From the NCBI RefSeq assembly GCF_040581485.1, contig NC_090132.1, positions 9,621,001 through 9,685,000 on the forward strand: a stretch of DNA of 64,000 bases, written 5' to 3'. Each line of letters starts with the position of its first letter. Within the stretch, counting starts at the first letter, position 1. Below the pieces are notes generated by a model. That model worked only from the letters and a program-made list of their open reading frames with translations, made no database searches and was not told where the DNA came from. Made by a program: the position numbers and the translations under genes. Of this stretch, positions 50,201 through 62,330 are shown one piece after another. Source of the DNA: Linepithema humile. Taxonomy: Eukaryota; Arthropoda; Insecta; Hymenoptera; Formicidae.

Positions 50201-52549
50201 TATAAATTCACGCCTGTTTAAGAGTCCTCAGTTGTAGAAGCTCGTCGCGTTGGATATTTGTCCCTCGATCACATCGCGTTCGCCGTTCTTATTCGGTCGC
50301 TCTAAAGTGTTCATAAATTACGGCGTCGCGGTAGTAAAAGCATCGATATAAATCATAAAAAACGCGTCGGTAAAATATTTACCGATAAAGCGCGTGAAAG
50401 TTCACGATATTTGCTGTTATAACATCGTTTCACACGTCGATTTCATTTTGCGTTGCGTTTGAAACAATTTACAGCCTTTTTTTCAGCAAGAAACAAGCAT
50501 TCAGTTAACGCGTTAATTACAAAACAACGTCAGTGATGTTCCGCCGAGAACGTAGCAGTGCGTGAAAACCGAAGTGAAATTATAATTACGACTAATAAAG
50601 CGGCCAATGGTCGCTTAGCCTCGTATGTGCGGCGCCGCGCAGGGTGTTTTGTAGCCGTTGAGTATTGAAAATGATCGATCAGGTTCGAAAACAACTTCGT
50701 CACTCTCGGCGATGTTGCAGGATTTCCGCGATTCGTCCCGCGTTCGGGAATCGAATTAATTGCTTTTTCAAAATCACATTTTTGTTTCTCGCGAGCGATA
50801 TACCGCGTATACATCGTCGCTCGTATTCTCCGTGAACTATTCCCAATGATGCGAATATTAATAGCTCGCACACGCTTTGCTAACGCCGGGACTCACGCAC
50901 GGTGTCTCGCCGTCACGATAAAATTCAATATAGCATAATTGATAGACTGTCATAATTTTAATGGTACGTTAGTGTAGCACCGTAAAATACAAGTTGCGAA
51001 ACTTATGTTAATAAACCGGATTATTTGATCTCCATAAAATGACATTAATCCACGCATTTGACGGGATCGGCGTAATTGCCGGTCTCTCCGGACATTAATC
51101 TTTACTGTGCTGGAGACATAAATTAATGTTGCATATTTTACGCAGATGTCCACGCGAAGTCGTAACAAAATGCGAGCGCGCGTAAGATATATGTAAATAT
51201 CCCGAAGATAGAAATTGCACGGAGTGATATACAGCGCATGAGGTCGGATTAAGCATTCATAATGGTCTTTAAACCTCGGGCATACAGTGAGACTTCAATG
51301 CCCGCGTGAACTACCGGGCGCAAGATTGCATAATCAGCCATCTCGCGTGTTTCACACATCTCTATGCAACGATAGCGATAGCGGTGTAATCCCGACGTAG
51401 TTACAGATGTACGACCGGAGGAATTCAACGTGAGAGGCATTACTTTATTACTTCTATCAGCAAGTTGTCCGAGACATCAATCAAGCGAGCTTCCGTGCCG
51501 AGAAATCGATTCGAGAAACAATCGCGTGTCATTGCTCTAACAATTTCGCCGACGATGTACCTGCGAACTCAATAAGGCTTCTCGTTAATGGATTTACGAC
51601 GCTAGGCTCGTTTTCCTTCACAGCATGTCATCGAACCTATTCGGATACTCGTGTCTTAATGCCAACTTCCTGGTAGTAACGTAATTCGGACTTTTTCAAT
51701 AGAAATTGTGTCAAATAATATTTCACAATCATAAATTTATAAATAGCAGTTGAAAATGTTAAAATACCAGAAAATGTAAAATTCTGAAAATTAATCGAAA
51801 CGAGTTTGCATAAATCTTTTTATACAGAGGCATTATCAATTAACTGATATATCATAATTTTAAAATATTGTTTGGTTAAAATTGTTAACTATTTTTGTTT
51901 TATAAATAATAGAAGACCGAGAAGAAGCGTATGAAACGATTCGCATTTACCACACGTTACATTCGACGATATTAACTCGCATAACACATATGTCAGACTT
52001 GGAAAGATGAAGCTAGACATTTTTTTATATAAACTGACTTTATAATTATTGCTTAGAGAGCATAAATTTGCTTCAAGCACTTTGAAGATCTTTGAAGGTG
52101 CACGCGCCTTCCGGGAAGGTTAACAGCCGACAGAAACGTGCGTGGCTAAAACGCTGAATCACGATTTAGCCGAAAAGCGTGCTGCCGAGTGACGGGCTTG
52201 CGGCACCGGCGGCTTTACATCGCGAGCTTTCGCGGCCGCGCGCGCTGCGTACAAGCGCGTCATGTAAACTGATGTAGACTGATGTAAACCGGCGGTACGG
52301 CGCGGTGGGTGCAGGCCGGGTCACGCAAGGGCTTCTAAGACGTCCAAGTAGTCGGCATCAACGTGACGCGAGAATGGCGTGTAATTTTCAAATGAGCCAT
52401 TCAAAACACATATAGATGGGTCTACCATAAATCACGTCGCGCGGCGAAATGCGTCACATCCGGCACAATCCGTGCACTTCACGAGGTGAGCGCCCTGATT
52501 TCTTTTTTTCTTTCTTTTGTGCGGTGTTGAACGATATATCACATTAACA
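47261..52549. other. Non-coding stretch, 47.3-52.5 kb
   Basis: Mixed AT-rich DNA with CpG-rich patches (about 50.0-50.9 and 52.1-52.35 kb). No gene, RNA or named repeat recognised. Confidence 0.45.
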
Positions 52550-52762
52550 ATGGTTATATCTCTTATACTTTACATAAGCTTCATTCAGAATCGCTTGGAT
52601 GCAAATACTGCAGTTAACAATCCTAAATTCTACATAATTCATGATGATCAATGTCGAGTTTTCTCGGCCGGCGCAATCTCAAATTCATGCGCAGTCAGCA
52701 GTTTCGATCATAATGTGAGACTATCGTCGAACAGCAAACGCGCAGATGTGCGAGAAAGATGA
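52550..52762 (+). CDS. Possible small secreted protein (70 codons), unproven
   Basis: ATG in a good context (A at -3, G at +4) opens a 70-residue frame. Its first 18 residues (MVISLILYISFIQNRLDA) look like a signal peptide, followed by a polar tail with two Cys (DDQCR and NSCAV) and a basic end (SKRADVRER). No family recognised and no splice or polyadenylation evidence. An ORF of this length with a hydrophobic start can arise by chance in a window this size. Confidence 0.15.
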   Translation: MVISLILYISFIQNRLDANTAVNNPKFYIIHDDQCRVFSAGAISNSCAVSSFDHNVRLSSNSKRADVRER

Positions 52763-54449
52763 CCGCGTCGTTCCGTCTAATGGATTATGAAATGCTCATG
52801 TGTATTCCGGTAGTCATCGCGCAAACTGAGCGTGATACGCGAATAGAATCGCTTACTCGCGGCTCTCCGTTCGATTGTATCGGTACACGAGTTATCCCCG
52901 GAGAATTGTAATAGTATCCCTCTATCGGCGGCCGTCACACATTTCGTTTTCCGTCCCACGGCGAAATCAATCGTGCGCCGAGATCCGTTATGCATCGATC
53001 GGCACTCGATGACGCCGGATATGACGATTGATAAATGGTCAATCGCGCATACCGTAGCCCCTTGCTGTCCGCGACCGTCACGAACAGCTGACCAGCATTT
53101 TGGTAACATATGGCCGGACAGTATTCTCTCGTCGCGTCCGTCCTTACCGCATATGCTGGACATTGGCCCCTCGGCCCCTGATTTTCCTCGGACCACGATG
53201 CGCGGCGACTGGTTCGATGAACATTGTGCTCACACAATGGTGAGTGCAACGGGTAGGGCTCGCACCGAAGGAAGATACGCACGAAAAGCCAGAGATGCTC
53301 AATCGCTAGGATATATATATTTCGATTATATTTAACTTCGTACGAGCAGAACGGATTTCTCCTTCGTGCACGTGTTATATTATTTAAGCAAAGTTATACA
53401 ACACGGAGACGTATTTATGGTAAGATAAATGTTCGCGTTCTTCGAACAGAAAGAGTATCTGGCTTCGATGTACATAGATCAACTTCTAGCAGATCTATCA
53501 AGATCTATCACTTGAATGCATCATTGTTATCTAAATATACGCCCGAACGAGATATTCTCAGCTGTAACGGTTCAGCTATCGGCAAGCAGAACACATGCAG
53601 ATAGATTGAGATCAATGATTATTTATCATATTCAGCATTAACATTATTTGCGCGATGGATCGCGGATCGACCTCGACAGTGACATACTGATGCACGGAAA
53701 TATTTAGCACGCACATACGCTAGAGATTTAGATCGAGTAAAATTCCGTTTTGTCAGTGATTCTTAATAAACTCCTCCTAGAAACGCGAAGCTTCCGTGAC
53801 TCTCGAAATAAATTCACAGGCGAACTTAAAGCATGATATATATATAGAGTATTTTCAGATGCAGGAACAACTTTAACCCTGGTTATTTATAAAGTCTACG
53901 AGATCGTTTAGCACTGTTATAATGCTTGAAAAGTTATTTTCGGTATGAAGCATGAGTGTGCTCGTGTTAAAAAGACAATATTTAATGCAAGAATATTGTG
54001 ATCCTGCAGTTTTTTGTACGAAACAGTATAAATTGTGCGTCGACAAAAATTGCATTAAATATAATTAAATGTTTGTACTTAATATACATATTCGCATATG
54101 TGTATCGTACATACATACGTATATTATGGGGATATGTGCATATTGAATGATAATATAACATGATAATTCAAGAAATATTGCAATAGAAGGCAAAATGTCA
54201 ATTGCTCTAACGATTTAGAATTACTACGATTAAATTTTACACCTAGATTCATTAAATCATGACAAACTGGGTTGATTAGTAACAAGGCGAAATTTGCTGC
54301 GATATTTACTGTTTCGAGACTGCTTCTTCTAACATTTTGCAACTCATCAAATAAACAAATATAACATATCTGTAACTAAGATTAATTGCATATTATCAAA
54401 AATTGAATGCATAATTAAAGATAGCTATAAAAACCAAATTGATCACAAA
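52763..54449. other. Non-coding stretch, 52.8-54.4 kb
   Basis: CpG-rich to about 53.3 kb with overlapping open frames on both strands, AT-rich after. Nothing recognised. Confidence 0.45.
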
Positions 54450-55354
54450 TTAAAGAGCCACATCGCACAACCGCATTGAAAATTTAAACTAACTAATACG
54501 AGCGCAAGACAGCAGAAAATGTTTAGTAAGCTGAATTAGTAAGTAAATTCTGCTATATTCTATAATAAAGAGCAAAAATCCGAAAAATGGAGAACTGCAA
54601 TTTAACTTATGATGTATCATCTTCGCTTGATATTCGTATAGTACTTCAACACTACTTATGTTGGTTTAGTTTAGGCGTGGGTCGTAACATGCAAATCTCC
54701 ACAGTTTAAAAATTTATATTTTGTATCTTCGCTAAATATGCAGAAAAAGAAAAGCAGAACCTAGATGCTGATATTTCGTGTACTATAAGTTGATTAGATA
54801 CGAGAAAATGTACATCTAACTCCATCTAGTACATGAGTATAAGTTCACAACACAAGCATCGAATGTTTGTATACATCGTCGATTCGCGAACGATTAGCTT
54901 ACATATAAGTTCAATACATGTACTACCTCAATTTTCACACGATAGATGGAGAAACACATAAAGAGTTTCTCGTATTCAAAATCTTGAAATATAGTTATAA
55001 TAGACGGACAGAAGATGGACAAAATTAAAATTGTACATTGTGGGAATTAGTTTCATGGTTCCTAGACACATTGTCTATTTTGCAGATAATTTTAGGAAGA
55101 CGTGAAGAATTTACAAAAATTAAATTTTTGGAAGTTCTCCACAATTCCAAAAATTATCTGCAAAATAGATAATGTTCTAAGATTCGTGATCTTAATTCCC
55201 ATAGTGTCCAATTTTAATTTTATCTATCTTCTGTCCGTCTTTTGTAATATTATTTTAATATTTTGAATACGAGAAACTCTTTATGTTTTAACCGTTTAAA
55301 CTTAGAAAATTAAGTTGTAATGCAAAGTTGTTGCATACTTTCGAACACTTAACA

Positions 55355-55445
55355 AATGGTTGGGCTAATTGTAAGTAGGGCCGAGTTTGAAATCAGGTTT
55401 TCACTTTTCAAGCCACTGCTGTTAATTACTCTAGACAGGACCTAC
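55355..55445 (-). repeat. tRNA-like block, degraded copy
   Basis: Matches the SINE-type block at 17.44-17.51 kb in inverse orientation (AGCCACTGCTGTTAATTACT, GTTGGGCTAATT), but the B-box segment has diverged. Confidence 0.4.
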
Positions 55446-55471
55446 AAACCGATACTTTTTCGTTTCCATAC

Positions 55472-55865
55472 ACTCAAAAAAATGATCTTGCAATAATAGC
55501 TAAAATTTTCTAGGTGTAAAAAATTAACTAAAACAGATAAATGATTAGCAACTGTTGTGATATTGCACATGTAATTACTTAATCAGTTTAGATGACAGAA
55601 ACAGAATATATATCTGTATTGTTTGTGAACTTTAAAAAGAAAGTTTCTCTAAAGCGCCTATCTATATAAGATCAATCACGTGTTAGTCATGCAATGAATA
55701 ACATTTAGCAGTGGTACCTAAATTTTTCAGAAGCTATTGCTAGAACATTACTGCTATAAATTCTATATGTGACAAACAATGTTTTCACAGATACGAAAAA
55801 TAGCGATACATTCTTGTTGCGATATCTAGAAATCTAACTACATCAACGAAATATTTTTTTGAGTG
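55472..55865 (+). mobile_element. CACTCAAAAAAAT MITE, copy 2
   Basis: 394 bp with 13-bp terminal inverted repeats and TA on each side (55470-55471, 55866-55867). The equivalent uninterrupted host sequence (TTCCG-CATTATT on the minus strand) is present in family copy 1 near 17.39 kb, defining the empty site. Confidence 0.92.
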
Positions 55866-56053
55866 TATTATTCGGCCGTAGCAGATAAAATATAAGGTGC
55901 GTTCCGTTTCATGTATGTGCATAAAAGAACTAAAAATCTATAATGGACGTGACTATAATGAATTATAGATTTTCACCTATATTCATCTTTTCATAAAACA
56001 AAACATTCGTTTTTATATCATTATTTCATTATTCATTATTTCTGACTAACAGT

Positions 56054-56449
56054 CACTCAAAAAAATATTTCGCTGATGTAGTTAGATTTCTAAATATCGC
56101 AACAAGAATGTATCGCTATTTTTCGTATCTGTGAAAACATTGTTTGTCACATACAGAATTTATAGCAGTAATGTTCTAGCAATAGCTTCTGAAAAATTTA
56201 GGTACCATTGCTAAATGTTATTCATTGCATGATCTAACACGTGATTGATCTTATATAGATAGGCGCTTTAGAGAAACTTTCTTTTTCAAGTTCACAAACA
56301 ATACAGATATATATTCTGTTTCTGTCATCTAAACTTATTAAGTAATTACATATGCAATATCACAACAGTTGCTAATCATTTATCTGTTTTAGTTAATTTT
56401 TTACACCTAGAAAATTTTAGCTATTATTGCAAGATCATTTTTTTGAGTG
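56054..56449 (-). mobile_element. CACTCAAAAAAAT MITE, copy 3 (inverted)
   Basis: 396 bp, reverse orientation to copies 1 and 2. Flanked by GT (56052-56053 and 56450-56451) instead of TA. The uninterrupted site AACAGTGTTC occurs at about 61223-61232 and, inverted, at about 17.32 kb, so the insertion and its 2-bp duplication are clear. Confidence 0.92.
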
Positions 56450-56900
56450 GTGTTCGCTTATTTGTGTGCTTGTAATTCAGCCGACGAAACAGTATACATT
56501 TGTCCCTAAGTCGTTATTGATTATTAAAATTCTTACCAAACTAAAAATATTTAATCGTTCTTTTCTGTAATCTTTTAATTATTTCAACTTATGTAATTTT
56601 ATATTAGAATAATGCACTATATAATAACTCTGCTGCGTATATCCAGCATTATTTTTTGACTATAATTCTTACAATAAACCTACTAATTATAAACTTGCTT
56701 CATTATTTTCTCAGTTAAAACAATCCGAAAAGTGTCGGCAAATAAGTATTGAAATGCCTATGCGTTGTTTATTATCAATTGATCATATTTTTAAACACGA
56801 GAGAAAATGTGTATGTCTAACTCAATCTAGTAGATACATAAAAGTTGACATAACACAAACATTAAATGTATGCATACGCTGTCGATTTGCGGCTTGTCGA

Positions 56901-59052
56901 TTAGCATTTATCGATGTTGCTTAAAGATGAGAAGATGGATCCAAGCGATGGGTGAGAGATCCCGAAACAATAAATGTACAGACACTTAATATAATGTTAA
57001 CAAATAATTCGAGTGTTTACAAGTCGGGTCCGCGTGCAAAAAAAAAAAAGAATCACTGTACAGCTCACAGTGCCTCATCAGCAGTCCTAACTAGCTCATC
57101 GTCGAGCTGACGTGTTAATAAATCGCTTGCATATTAATTACGCAGATAATATCCGGAGTATTTCTTCGGCGGTATGGATAAACTCCGCACTACGCTATCG
57201 TCGAGTATCTATTCGTCTTGATAAACAGCAACATCCGCTCGACAATTGTTCAGTGTCAATTACGATTACTTACGACGATGTACATGCGTCTAACGATGAA
57301 TTATTCGATCCATCGATCATACACTTTGTGTATGCGTCTGAATTGAGAATACTTCGATACGTCCTCGTAAGTAAAATAATACCTTCGCATTGCGATTAAT
57401 TTTTTATACTATGTTGAATAACAACGTTTCCATTTTATACGAAATAATGAGCGAACTTAATCCATTTTTTTTTTTCTCAATTATTTTGCTATTCACAGAT
57501 TATTTTAATTCTTTTTCTTTTAAATGTGTTTACCTTTTTCCTCTTCGCGCATATGTATCCTTTTCTACCTTGGATAATACATGATTATATCTAATAGTAC
57601 GAATCGCATGCAATAATTCAATATGCAGAAAAGCTACTTTAAGCTGCACGTGCCCGTCGACAAGTAGCGATATCCTTTCAGACTTTCAGCGATAAATCTG
57701 TATTAACAAGGCACGCTGCGATAATGTGCTATTATGCGCGTTAACCATAGGCATATATCATGCGCTGCGAGGATCAAAATACCGAGGAAAGCTTCATCAC
57801 ATTAACTATTTCATCGCATATTAATAACGTAATCTCTGTAGAAATGCGGAATCGAATCGCAATGCGAATTTGGTTAGAGAGAGAAGAGAACTGTTCCTAA
57901 AATTACACGCTCGTACGAATTGAAACTAACGAATCCGAGAAAAAATATATAATTGTACCGCACTCATACCTGACTTTTTGCAGAGTCTTGCAGAGAACTT
58001 GATATGCATTACCATTAACAATGTCTGCTGATATAATTCGCGAGATATACGGAAATGCAGCGACACTCGAAGAGTATAAAATCGAACAATTACCATTTCC
58101 GGATAATTGCGTAATCTTCTTGTGAGAAGTAAATTTCCACTTCGACCTGTACACCATACTTGCATTCGCTGCATTCAACTCAAAAATACGTTCTGAGTTT
58201 CCATCCGTTCAGAGAAAGTTATTCCGATCGTTGTATACGTATAGCGCCGGGCAAATCTCTCAGAATACTCCGTCGATCGGTTTTCGTTCGAAACTGCTAC
58301 GTGATAGGTATGCCGAATATCCGAGATAAAAATTCCACGGCGAGAGAGTCTTGGTACTTGCCAAAAGGGATTACCCTTCAATGTCTTGATCGTGTTACCG
58401 TTCTTTGCTCTTAACTTATATTCCTATTAGATGTCTGTTTTAAACTTACATTTCAGATTAAATTGAGCCAAATTTACAGTTACGATAATTTTTTATTTTA
58501 ATAAAAGTATTTTTTATCGCTAGTGTTATGTATACATATTCCACTCGATATTTTTCCACGGCTTTATTTCTGATTAAATTTTATCTATTTAAAAAATTGA
58601 TCGTCTATTTCATGTAATTTAGTTTGAGTTCTGTTTTCAAAAAAGCAAAATGTTAACAAAAGATTTGAAAATTTAAACAAATAGATCAGATTAGGTCAAC
58701 ATTGGATAATATGTAACACAGAGTTACATTTACCGTTCCAAGGATGCAAGAAGAGAGTCGGAAGACAGCAGAAACGTTCACAAATGTCGAAAAAACCTGT
58801 TTATACGTGGCGCATATGAGCCGTATAGTCGTATTATAAATTTAAACTAGCTTGTAAGAATCTGAGAGTATTTAATGAAACAACTTAAATGATCATATGC
58901 ATTATTCGCAATCACGATTCTTAAAGAAAATGATACTTTTTGATAAAATACGAAATAAAGACGGAAGCAAATCTAAAATATACAACATTGATACATATAA
59001 AATATGTAAAGATTAAAGAAAAATTTAAAATTATAATTAATATATTAGTTAT
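56901..59052. other. Non-coding stretch, 56.9-59.05 kb
   Basis: No gene or named repeat. Short open frames here begin with non-ATG codons or overlap others. Confidence 0.45.
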
Positions 59053-59297
59053 ATACAGAGTGCTTCAAAAAAATGTGGATAATTATATGGAGAATTTGCA
59101 TATGTATATATTTTCTTTTCTTTTTTTTTAGTAATTGATTGAAATGGCAACGAAATTGTTATGCATACAGCAACTTTTCTTTTTTATTCCAAAGGCAATC
59201 TCGTTGCTATTTCAATCAACTGCTAAAAAAAGAAAAGAAAATATATGCATGTACAAATTTTCCATATGTGTTAATATTTCTGTAAGCATCCTGTATA
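59053..59297. mobile_element. Palindromic MITE, about 245 bp
   Basis: Ends TATACAGAGTGCTT and AAGCATCCTGTATA form imperfect inverted arms that extend through TTGATTGAAATGGCAACGA and its complement, so almost the whole element folds back. No coding capacity. Confidence 0.8.
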
Positions 59298-59784
59298 CGC
59301 GTGAATTTATTTACATTGCAATAATAAAATTGTTGATAACATATATGTACGTTACTAATTGATAATGATTTGATTATGATAATGCAGAATATATTTTAAT
59401 ATTAAACTATTTTTTTTAATATTTATGTTTATTGCTATTTCAACTTAACTAATATAATGTTAAACGTAAGACACATTATATATGTCTGTTGTTTAAAAAT
59501 CACTCAAATTCTAAAAATTCTTTTAATGAACATAGGTTAAAATTATAATTAATACAGTATAGTAATAATATAATTCGAAATTTAATTTTATTAATTAAAA
59601 GTAATACAGGAATGCAAAAAATTATTCTTAGTTTATTCCAAATTTTATCAATGAATGATAATTCAGAAATGAAGGTATTTTGTCTGGCTGGTCAGAATGT
59701 AAGCATTTAATAAGCCGTGTTGGTACATAGATCGTGTAAGTTCTATTATTATATACAAAAGATAATTACAAAAAAATTCATTAG

Positions 59785-61000
59785 AGATTAACGAGCTACG
59801 TCGCACAATCGCATTGAAAATTTAAACTAACTAATACGAATCTAAGAGAGGAATAAATGTTTAGTAAGCCGAATTAGTAAGTAGATTCTGCCATATTTTA
59901 TAATAAAGAGCAAAAATCCGAAAAATAGAGAACTCCAATTTAATTTATGGTATATCATTTTCGCATGATATTCATATGACAGTTCTACACTACTTATGTT
60001 TGTTTTAGTTTAGGCGTGGGGCGTAACATGCAAATCTCCACAGTCCAAAAATTTATATTTTGTACCTTCGCTAAATATGCAGAAAAAGAAAAGCAGAACC
60101 TAGATGCTGATATTTCGTGTACTATAAGTTGATTGAATACGAGAAAATGTGTACATCTAACTCCATCTAGTACATGAGTACAAGTTCACAACACAAGCAT
60201 TGAATGTTTGTACACATTGTCGATTCGCGAACGATTAGCTTACATATAAGTTCAATACATGTACTACCTCAATTTCTACACGATAGATGGAGAAAAACAT
60301 AAAGAGTTTTTCGTATTCAAAATCTTAAAATATGGTTATAATAGACGGACAGAAAATGGACAAAACTGAAATTGTAAACTGCAAAAGATCGTGATCCAAG
60401 AGGCAATTTTCCAAGACGTTATTGGTATTGTTTGTTGCATTACGATCCTTTGCAGTTTACAATTTCAATTTTGTTAATCTTCTGTCCGCCTATTACAAGT
60501 GCTCGGAATTACTTCAGCTTTTCAGCCGATTCTCGCAGCACATGCCTCCTTTCCTCTCCTTATCGCGCGCACCGCAGCCGCTAGGGCTAGCGCCGCCGAG
60601 CGTTAGGGGCGGTGCTATCCGATTAACGTTGGGTTCTTCTCCCTTGATCATTAAAAATTAAAAAATTTATTAAAAATATTTTTTTCATTTTTAAATTTAT
60701 TATGTGGAAATATTTCAATAGATTTCCACGTCACTCGTGAGGTACTATTGCTATTGAGGAAAAAAATATTTTTAATAAATTTTCTTAACATTAATCGGAT
60801 AGCGCCGCTCTTAACGCTCGGCAGCGCTGGCCCTAGTGGCTGCGGCGCGCGCGGTAAGGAAAGGAAAGGAAAGGAAAGGAAAGGAAAGGAGGCGCGAGAA
60901 TCGGCTGAAAAGCTGAAGTAATTCCGAGGTCTATTATAACCATATTTTAATACTTTGAATACGGGAAACTCTTTGTGTTGTTCAGATATGTCTGTTTTGC
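59785..61000 (+). mobile_element. Repeat family A copy 7, interrupted by a foldback element
   Basis: Closely matches 54.45-55.0 kb (CGCATTGAAAATTTAAAC, TTTAGTTTAGGCGTGGGG and CCATCTAGTACATGAG blocks). It includes a hairpin at about 60.33-60.49 kb with GACGGACAGAAAATGG arms. The foldback element at 60502-60928 splits it. Confidence 0.8.
60502..60928. mobile_element. Foldback/MITE element inserted in family A copy 7
   Basis: Arms begin CTCGGAATTACTTCAGC at both ends and extend, with differences, almost to the centre (about 60690/60755), so nearly the whole 427 bp is an inverted repeat. It is CpG-rich near the ends, unlike its host. The right arm carries a GGAAA pentamer expansion (about 60857-60891). 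CTATTA flanks both sides (60490-60495, 60931-60936) and may be the target duplication. Confidence 0.82.
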
Positions 61001-62330
61001 AGATAATTTTTGATAGTGTGGGGATTTGCAAAAATGCACCCCACGTTTAAGCTGAAACAAAAAGTGCTGAAAATCTATAATGTACATGACTATAATGAAC
61101 TATAGATTTTCAGCACTTTTATGCGCATCATGCATGAAACGGAACGCATCTATATTTATCTTTTCATCAAACAAAACATTCATTTTTTATATTCATTATT
61201 TCATTATTCATTATTTCTTACCAACAGTGTTCACTTATTTGTGTGCTTGTAATTCAGCCGATGAAATAGTATACATTTGTTCCTCATTATTGATTGTTAA
61301 AATTTTTATCAAACTGAAAATATTTTATCTTTTCTGTAATCTTTTAATTATTTCAACTTAATTTCGGTTTATATTAGAATAATGCACTATATAATAACTC
61401 TGCTACGTATATCCAGCATCATTTTTTGACTATAATTCTTACAATAAACCTACTAATTATAAACCTGCTTCATTATTTTCTCAGTTAAAACAATGATATA
61501 TGTCATCTTCGCTTGATATTCGTATGGTACTTCTACACTACTTACGTTTGTTTAATTTAGGCGTGGGGCGTAACATGCAAATCTCCACAGTCCAAAAATT
61601 TATATTTTGTACCTCCGCTGAATATGCAGAAAAAGAAAAGCAGAACCTAGATGCTGATTTTTCGTGTAATTTAAGTTGATTGGATTTTTGAATATGAGAA
61701 AATGTGTATATCTAACTCCATCTAGTACATGAAAGTTCACAACACAAGCATTGATTGTATAATATATACACGGTGCCGACCGATTAGCTTACATATAAGT
61801 TCAATACATGTACTACATCAATTTCTACACGATAGATGGAGAATAACACAAAGAGTTTCTCGTATTCAAAATATCAAAATAATGGTTATAATAGACGGAC
61901 AGAAGACGAACAAAAATATATAATGTAATCTGCAGGGGATTGCCGTGATCAAGAAGGCGGTTTCCCCCAGGCACTATTGCCTGTATATTTTGCAGATAGT
62001 TTTGCAAATAATTTTGCAGATAATTTTTGATAGTGTGGGGACTTACAGAAATGTTTGGTACCCCATCTCTAAACTGAAAGAAACATAAGTTGTAATGTAA
62101 AGTTGTCATACTTACGAACACTTCGCAAGTGGTTGGGCTGGTTTGAACTCAAGTCTTCAATTTTCGAGCCACTGCTGCTGACCACTAGTCTAGACAGGAC
62201 CTACGAACCGATACTTTTTCTTTTCCGTTTTATTCGACCGGAGCAAGTAAGACATTTATTCTGTCAGCCAGCAAAACGCTCGTTTTTAAATATTCATTAT
62301 GTGTACCAATACTTGTCGCTTATTTATGTG
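61001..62330 (+). mobile_element. Repeat family A copy 8
   Basis: The most complete-looking copy. It contains, in order, a short hairpin (61.07-61.13 kb), the AACAGTGTTCAC block that is the MITE-free site for copy 3, the CTCAGTTAAAACAATG block, the GCGTGGGGCG block, the CCATCTAGTACATGAAAG / GATAGATGGAG pair, the GACGGACAGAAGACG block, the GATAGTGTGGGG block and a tRNA-like segment at its right end. Confidence 0.8.
62125..62205 (-). repeat. tRNA-like (SINE-type) block in family A copy 8
   Basis: Minus-strand copy of the 17.44-kb block: A-box-like TAGTGGTCAGCAGCAG and B-box-like GTTCAAACC (complement at 62140-62148). Confidence 0.45.

Larger units (their letters stand above)
54450..56900 (+). 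mobile_element. Repeat family A copy 6, split by two MITEs
   Basis: Starts with a CGCATTGAAAATTTAAAC block shared with 59.8 kb and continues through the TTTAGTTTAGGCGTGG block, the CCATCTAGTACATGAG hairpin, a palindrome of about 250 bp (arms with GACGGACAGAAGATGG at about 55.0 kb and its complement at about 55.24 kb) and a degraded tRNA-like block. Two MITEs at 55472-55865 and 56054-56449 interrupt it. Confidence 0.8.

Noticed and set aside
57112..57399. 95-codon plus-strand open frame
   Set aside because: Begins with GTG, with no ATG near its start, no splice context and no recognisable family.
60422..61031. Two open frames sharing Pro/Leu-rich text on opposite strands
   Set aside because: Both are read from the two arms of the foldback element at 60502-60928.
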